The translations under genes and the position numbers were made by a program. Below are positions 4,447 to 7,590 of a DNA stretch of 7,590 nucleotides, in pieces. Position 1 is the stretch's first letter. Every line of letters begins with the position of its first letter. Origin of the DNA: Candidatus Schekmanbacteria bacterium (GTDB taxonomy: Bacteria; CSSED10-310; JACPHN01); assembly GCA_016188575.1 (NCBI GenBank), contig JACPHN010000246.1, positions 1-7,590 on the forward strand, given 5' to 3'. Under the pieces are notes generated by a model. The model was not told the DNA's origin. It was given only the letters and a program-made list of their open reading frames with translations, and made no database searches.

Positions 4447-7197
4447 TCAAGCGCCTGCCTGAGTGTCATCTCCCCCTCCCCCCAGCCTCTCCACCAACGC
4501 CAACTGCACCTCCGCATCCAGAGCCGCATGCCGAAGCTGCTCCGTGGTCAGCGGTCGCCGGGTCCAGTCGGAAGTCTGCTCGGTCTCGTCGAGGGCCACA
4601 CCCAGCTCACGCTCGCACACCATCGCCAGCGAGTGACCTCCCCGCGCATCCTCACCTCGCACACGCCGCGAAAGCTCCAGGGTGTCGATCACCTCCTGCA
4701 GCTCGAGGCCGCACGCCGCCAGCACCCGACGCTCGCATCGAGCACTGTGAATGACCTTCGCGGGTCGCGGCCTGCCAAACACGGAAGCAAGCGGCTCCAG
4801 CCCACCGACAGCGAAAGGATCGATGAGGTAGCTTCGTCGCGGCGTCGCGATCTGAATCAGGCAGAGCGTCCCGAAATCGAGCGCCGTCTCCACGCCAAGT
4901 CCGATGTGGCGCTGGCCGACGAGGACATCGCACACGGCACCAAGAGCTGCCGGCGTGTTGATCCATTCCACCGGATTCCTCGGAGTTATCGCCGACCGGA
5001 GCGGATTCGCGAGGCGGAATGCGATCGAAACAGGCTCCGAATCGCCGCCTGCCACGAAACCGGTCTCTGAGGGGCCAGGTGAAAGGCGCACACCTCCGAC
5101 CTGGATGCCGCCGAGAAATCGCAGCGTACCGGGAAGGTCCAGGAGGCGCTCCGCGAGCAGTCGGTTCTCGGCGTCCGCAGGCAGACAGGGCTGGAACTTG
5201 CTCACCATTCCTCGAGCCATGCCTCGCGCAGCCCGGATTGCCACCTGTTCCCAATGCTGTCCTGCCAACCCCTCGACGGCCGCACGCGCTTCCGTCAGGG
5301 CCGCGTCCTTGCACCGGAGGGAAAGATTTCCGGCGGTCCATTTCTTGCCACAGCCCTGTTCGAGCCCGACGGCCAGGAGACGATTCACCCCTCCCCCCGC
5401 AAAGGTGTGCCAGACGATGCCATCGGGCCGCTCCTCAAGAGGCGCGGTGCCAGCCGCAAGGAGCCCATCGTAGGACTCTCGCAGCTCGGTCACTTCGAGC
5501 ACCGACGAGCGGGTTAGCCACGTCCCCTCCCGATCGTCGGCGGAGAGCAGTACCTCCATTATTGCCTGGCACAGGTGTGGGGAAAGCGAATCAGGCTGGC
5601 CGAGCCAGCTCGGAACACGCCCATGTTCTGCCGGTCGCACATGGAGAATGCCCTTGGACCAGTCGATCTGGCCGACCTCCCAGGCACGCCCGGAAAGTCG
5701 AATGTATAACGGCCCTTCAGTGAAATCGTGCATCGCGACAAACATGGCCTGGAGGTATCCCACATCGTCCTTGCCGTGCTGGACTCGCATGATGGGGGGG
5801 GCGGTGAAGACCGCATACAGGTCAAAGAAGCTCCTTCTGCCGTAGAGTTTCTCGCCGCGCGCGCCGAGCGACAGCAGCCCATCCGCCTCGTACAGGATCT
5901 GGCGGGCGACCATGGTGTCGACCAGCTCCTGGAGACGCTCGCTGCGCACGTTCGAGAACGGGAACGCAGCATTGACCCAGCCGAAAAGCCGGTGCCGGGA
6001 GATCCCGCCCTCCTGCAGGGTCAGCGCCATCACCTGATGGGCGAGCACATGCAACGCCTGTGATGCGGGGCGTACCTCTTCGACCCAGCCCCGTTCCGCC
6101 AGCCGAACCAGCGCCATGGACTGAAGGAGGGATTCGGGGGAGAGACAGAAGAAGGTGCAATTCGCCCGGGTGTTCGCCCGCCGTCCCGTGCGACCAAGGC
6201 GCTGTAGGAACGACGCGACACTTCCTGGTGCATCCACCTGGATGACCTGATCGAGGTCACCCACGTCGATGCCCAGCTCCATCGTCGCGGTGCAGACGAT
6301 GGCCGTGTTTTGCCCGCAGGCAAACTGCTCCTCGGCCAGTGTCCGATCCGCCCGGCTGACCGAGCTGTGGTGGATGAACACCTCGACACCCGATCCGCTC
6401 AGTGCGTGTGCTACCCGCTCTGCTCTGGACCGACTCTCCACGAAGACCAGGCTCTTCTTGTACCGCGCGAGCTCGGAGATACCCGGCGCCGCGGCACCGA
6501 GGTCCGCGCGGAAGTCGATGCGAAGGTCGAGCTGAACGCGTGGCTGCGGTGGATCCACCAGCCGGAAGGGCCGCCGGCTCGAGCCCTGGAGCCACTCCCC
6601 GATGATGTGGGGATTGCCGACCGTCGCGGACAGGCCAAGGCGCTGAATGTCCCGATTGCAGAGCCGGGAGAGACGCTCGAGCAGCGCCGCGAGATGAGCG
6701 CCCCGATCGTCTCCCGCAAAGGCATGGACCTCGTCGATCACCACGGCGGAGAGGTCCCGGAACAGCTCCCGTGTGTCTGTGCGGGCGCTGATCATCATCA
6801 CCTCGAGCGACTCGGGCGTGGTCATCAGCAGCGGGGCCGGCGAAGCGCGGAAACGCTGCTTTCGGGAGTCGCTGACGTCGCCATGCCACTTGAAGACCTC
6901 GAGCCCCACCATCCGGGCGTAGCTCCGGAGTCGCTCCGCCTGATTGTTCAGGAGGGCGCGAATGGGGCACACGTACAGCGCGGCAACCGGGCGGGGGTTC
7001 TCTGTCAGAATGCGCGAGAGAATGGGAAAGATCGCCGCCTCGGTCTTGCCCCCGGCCGTCGGCGCCAGCACGACCGCGTTGCAGCCGTCCAGGGCGGCAT
7101 CGATGGTGAGATCCTGGACCGGACGGAGCGAGCGCCACCCGAGGTCGTGGACAATGGCATGCTGCAGGTGAGGATGGAGCCGCTCGATTCCGGGTAT
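4447..7197 (-). CDS. brxHI: Lhr-like superfamily II helicase with C-terminal RNase D-like domain (BREX BrxHI-like)
   Basis: Encodes about 916 residues if translation starts at 7197. Motifs in order: Q-motif-like GWRSLRPVQ (20-28), Walker A APTAGGKT (45-52), TTPESL (126-131), DEVH box (155-158), SATVG (190-194), FVES (252-255), TATMELGIDVG (303-313) and QRLGRTGRR (332-340). An Lhr-type winged-helix and beta-barrel region follows, including GRAWEVGQIDW at about 503-513. The family uses ATP to translocate on and unwind nucleic acid. Residues about 745-907 resemble the RNase D DEDDy 3'-5' exonuclease fold (IDTLELSR, EQTSDWTRRPLTTEQL, AALDAE), but catalytic positions are altered: Exo I reads GVE instead of DxE, Exo II has Glu822 for Asp, Exo III has His890 for Tyr with Asp894 kept. 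It starts two bases after the brxD stop, so one operon. The conserved N-terminus begins at ATA where ATG is expected; the first in-frame GTG (7069-7071) would delete the Q motif. In BREX type 2, brxHI follows brxD. A non-BREX helicase paired with a BrxD-like ATPase is the alternative. Confidence 0.88.
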   Translation of the reverse strand: MPGIERLHPHLQHAIVHDLGWRSLRPVQDLTIDAALDGCNAVVLAPTAGGKTEAAIFPILSRILTENPRPVAALYVCPIRALLNNQAERLRSYARMVGLEVFKWHGDVSDSRKQRFRASPAPLLMTTPESLEVMMISARTDTRELFRDLSAVVIDEVHAFAGDDRGAHLAALLERLSRLCNRDIQRLGLSATVGNPHIIGEWLQGSSRRPFRLVDPPQPRVQLDLRIDFRADLGAAAPGISELARYKKSLVFVESRSRAERVAHALSGSGVEVFIHHSSVSRADRTLAEEQFACGQNTAIVCTATMELGIDVGDLDQVIQVDAPGSVASFLQRLGRTGRRANTRANCTFFCLSPESLLQSMALVRLAERGWVEEVRPASQALHVLAHQVMALTLQEGGISRHRLFGWVNAAFPFSNVRSERLQELVDTMVARQILYEADGLLSLGARGEKLYGRRSFFDLYAVFTAPPIMRVQHGKDDVGYLQAMFVAMHDFTEGPLYIRLSGRAWEVGQIDWSKGILHVRPAEHGRVPSWLGQPDSLSPHLCQAIMEVLLSADDREGTWLTRSSVLEVTELRESYDGLLAAGTAPLEERPDGIVWHTFAGGGVNRLLAVGLEQGCGKKWTAGNLSLRCKDAALTEARAAVEGLAGQHWEQVAIRAARGMARGMVSKFQPCLPADAENRLLAERLLDLPGTLRFLGGIQVGGVRLSPGPSETGFVAGGDSEPVSIAFRLANPLRSAITPRNPVEWINTPAALGAVCDVLVGQRHIGLGVETALDFGTLCLIQIATPRRSYLIDPFAVGGLEPLASVFGRPRPAKVIHSARCERRVLAACGLELQEVIDTLELSRRVRGEDARGGHSLAMVCERELGVALDETEQTSDWTRRPLTTEQLRHAALDAEVQLALVERLGGGGDDTQAGA
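4477..4965 (-). other. Degenerate RNase D-like (DEDDy) exonuclease domain within the helicase
   Basis: Domain-level entry for the helicase C-terminus. By-eye alignment to remembered E. coli RNase D places its D28/E30 at Gly768/Glu770, D85 at Glu822, and Y151/D155 at His890/Asp894. The scaffold is well kept: LCLIQIATPRRSYLIDP matches the RNase D strand after Exo I, and LDETEQTSDWTRRPLT matches its LDKSESRTDWLARPLT. Two of five catalytic residues remain identical. The domain is therefore probably a nucleic-acid-binding module or a weakened nuclease rather than a normal RNase D. Confidence 0.75.
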
Positions 7198-7199
7198 GG

Positions 7200-7590
7200 C
7201 TAACCGTCCAGTCTGCGACCCTTCGCCGCCCCAGGGTCCGGGGAATGGCCGGCGGCTGTGGTGCCTTCTGGAGCCGCTTCGCTGGAGGCCTCCTCCGCAG
7301 GCTCGAGGGGCCGACCGTGCCTGGCGGCGAGCTCCTCGTCGGTAAGCTTCCCGTCGTCCAGCTCGAGCCGGTAATGCGCTGACGGCTGATAAGCCTCGTG
7401 AAGATCCACCCGATCCATCACGTCGATGAGCTCTCGCAGAAACAGCCGTGGCGCGAGGGCCACCTTCCCGCCGAATCCCGCGGTGATCTGGGTCACGAGC
7501 GCGGCCAGAAAGGGATCATCGACCCGCGCCAGCACCCGCTCGCCATTTCTGGCCGGATACAGCGCCCTCACCCGGCGACCGACCGCCAGC
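7200..7590 (-). CDS. brxD: BrxD-like BREX ATP-binding protein, C-terminal end (5' part outside window)
   Basis: The last ~129 codons of a gene running off the right edge; the frame stays open to 7590, so the GTG at 7569-7571 is internal. The segment ITAGFGGKVALAPRLFLREL, then IDVMDRVDLHEAYQPSAHYRLELDDGKLTDEE, matches my recollection of the conserved C-terminal part of BrxD / DUF2791 ATP-binding proteins, which pair with an Lhr-like helicase in BREX type 2 loci. The P-loop lies upstream and cannot be seen. The final ~40 residues are an Ala/Glu/Pro/Gly-rich disordered tail (PAEEASSEAAPEGTT) ending RRLDG. The TAG stop at 7200-7202 is two bases before the presumed helicase start, so translation is probably coupled. 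The ATPase is thought to act with the helicase in phage defence; its exact mechanism is unknown. The family call rests on a short region. Confidence 0.78.
   Translation of the reverse strand, partial: LAVGRRVRALYPARNGERVLARVDDPFLAALVTQITAGFGGKVALAPRLFLRELIDVMDRVDLHEAYQPSAHYRLELDDGKLTDEELAARHGRPLEPAEEASSEAAPEGTTAAGHSPDPGAAKGRRLDG

Noticed and set aside
6257-7138. Long minus-strand frame overlapping the helicase gene
   Set aside because: Frame-shifted shadow of the helicase; all helicase motifs lie in the 4447-7197 frame.

Overview
The window looks like accessory DNA from a high-GC bacterium and joins two conflict systems. Sampled 60-base lines of the Rhs core are about 75% G+C and of the helicase about 67%, while the two small genes following the Rhs gene fall to roughly 30-40%. 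The taxon cannot be fixed from this. Rhs/YD-repeat genes with swapped C-terminal modules and BREX-type genes occur in many Gram-negative and other high-GC bacteria.

Plus strand, left part (2-3977): the 3' end of an Rhs/YD-repeat polymorphic toxin gene, open at the left edge. It holds about fourteen YD-type repeats, the conserved Rhs core end, and a variable tail with a hydrophobic glycine-rich segment. Overlapping its stop is a small AT-rich gene encoding a three-repeat Sel1-like protein, the likely cognate immunity protein. Next, 1,031 bases downstream, comes a second copy of the first 234 bases of the Rhs tail. It differs at 4 positions, has no Rhs core in front of it, and is immediately preceded by a 46-base hairpin with a GCAA loop. 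This orphan tail has its own C-terminal end, hidden by an apparent one-base deletion in a G run. It is followed by another AT-rich gene of about 126 codons, probably a second immunity gene. The layout is core, tail 1, immunity 1, hairpin, orphan tail 2, immunity 2: a displaced-module cassette in which recombination between the direct repeats would swap the effector end.

Middle (3978-4446): a gene-free convergent stretch with a 14-base perfect palindrome and a GC-rich hairpin.

Minus strand, right part (4447-7590): two tightly linked genes read leftward. The upstream one, cut by the right edge, matches the C-terminal end of BrxD, a BREX-type ATP-binding protein. The downstream one is a large Lhr-like superfamily II helicase (BrxHI-like). 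The brxD-brxHI order matches the end of type 2 BREX (Pgl) loci, but brxD-like/helicase pairs may also occur outside classical BREX, and the deciding genes lie beyond 7590. The helicase carries a C-terminal RNase D-like exonuclease domain whose DEDDy residues are partly replaced, and its conserved N-terminus appears to begin at an ATA codon where ATG is expected.

The Rhs cassette and the helicase operon converge and share no visible promoter. They look like independent neighbours in a defence/competition island rather than one system.
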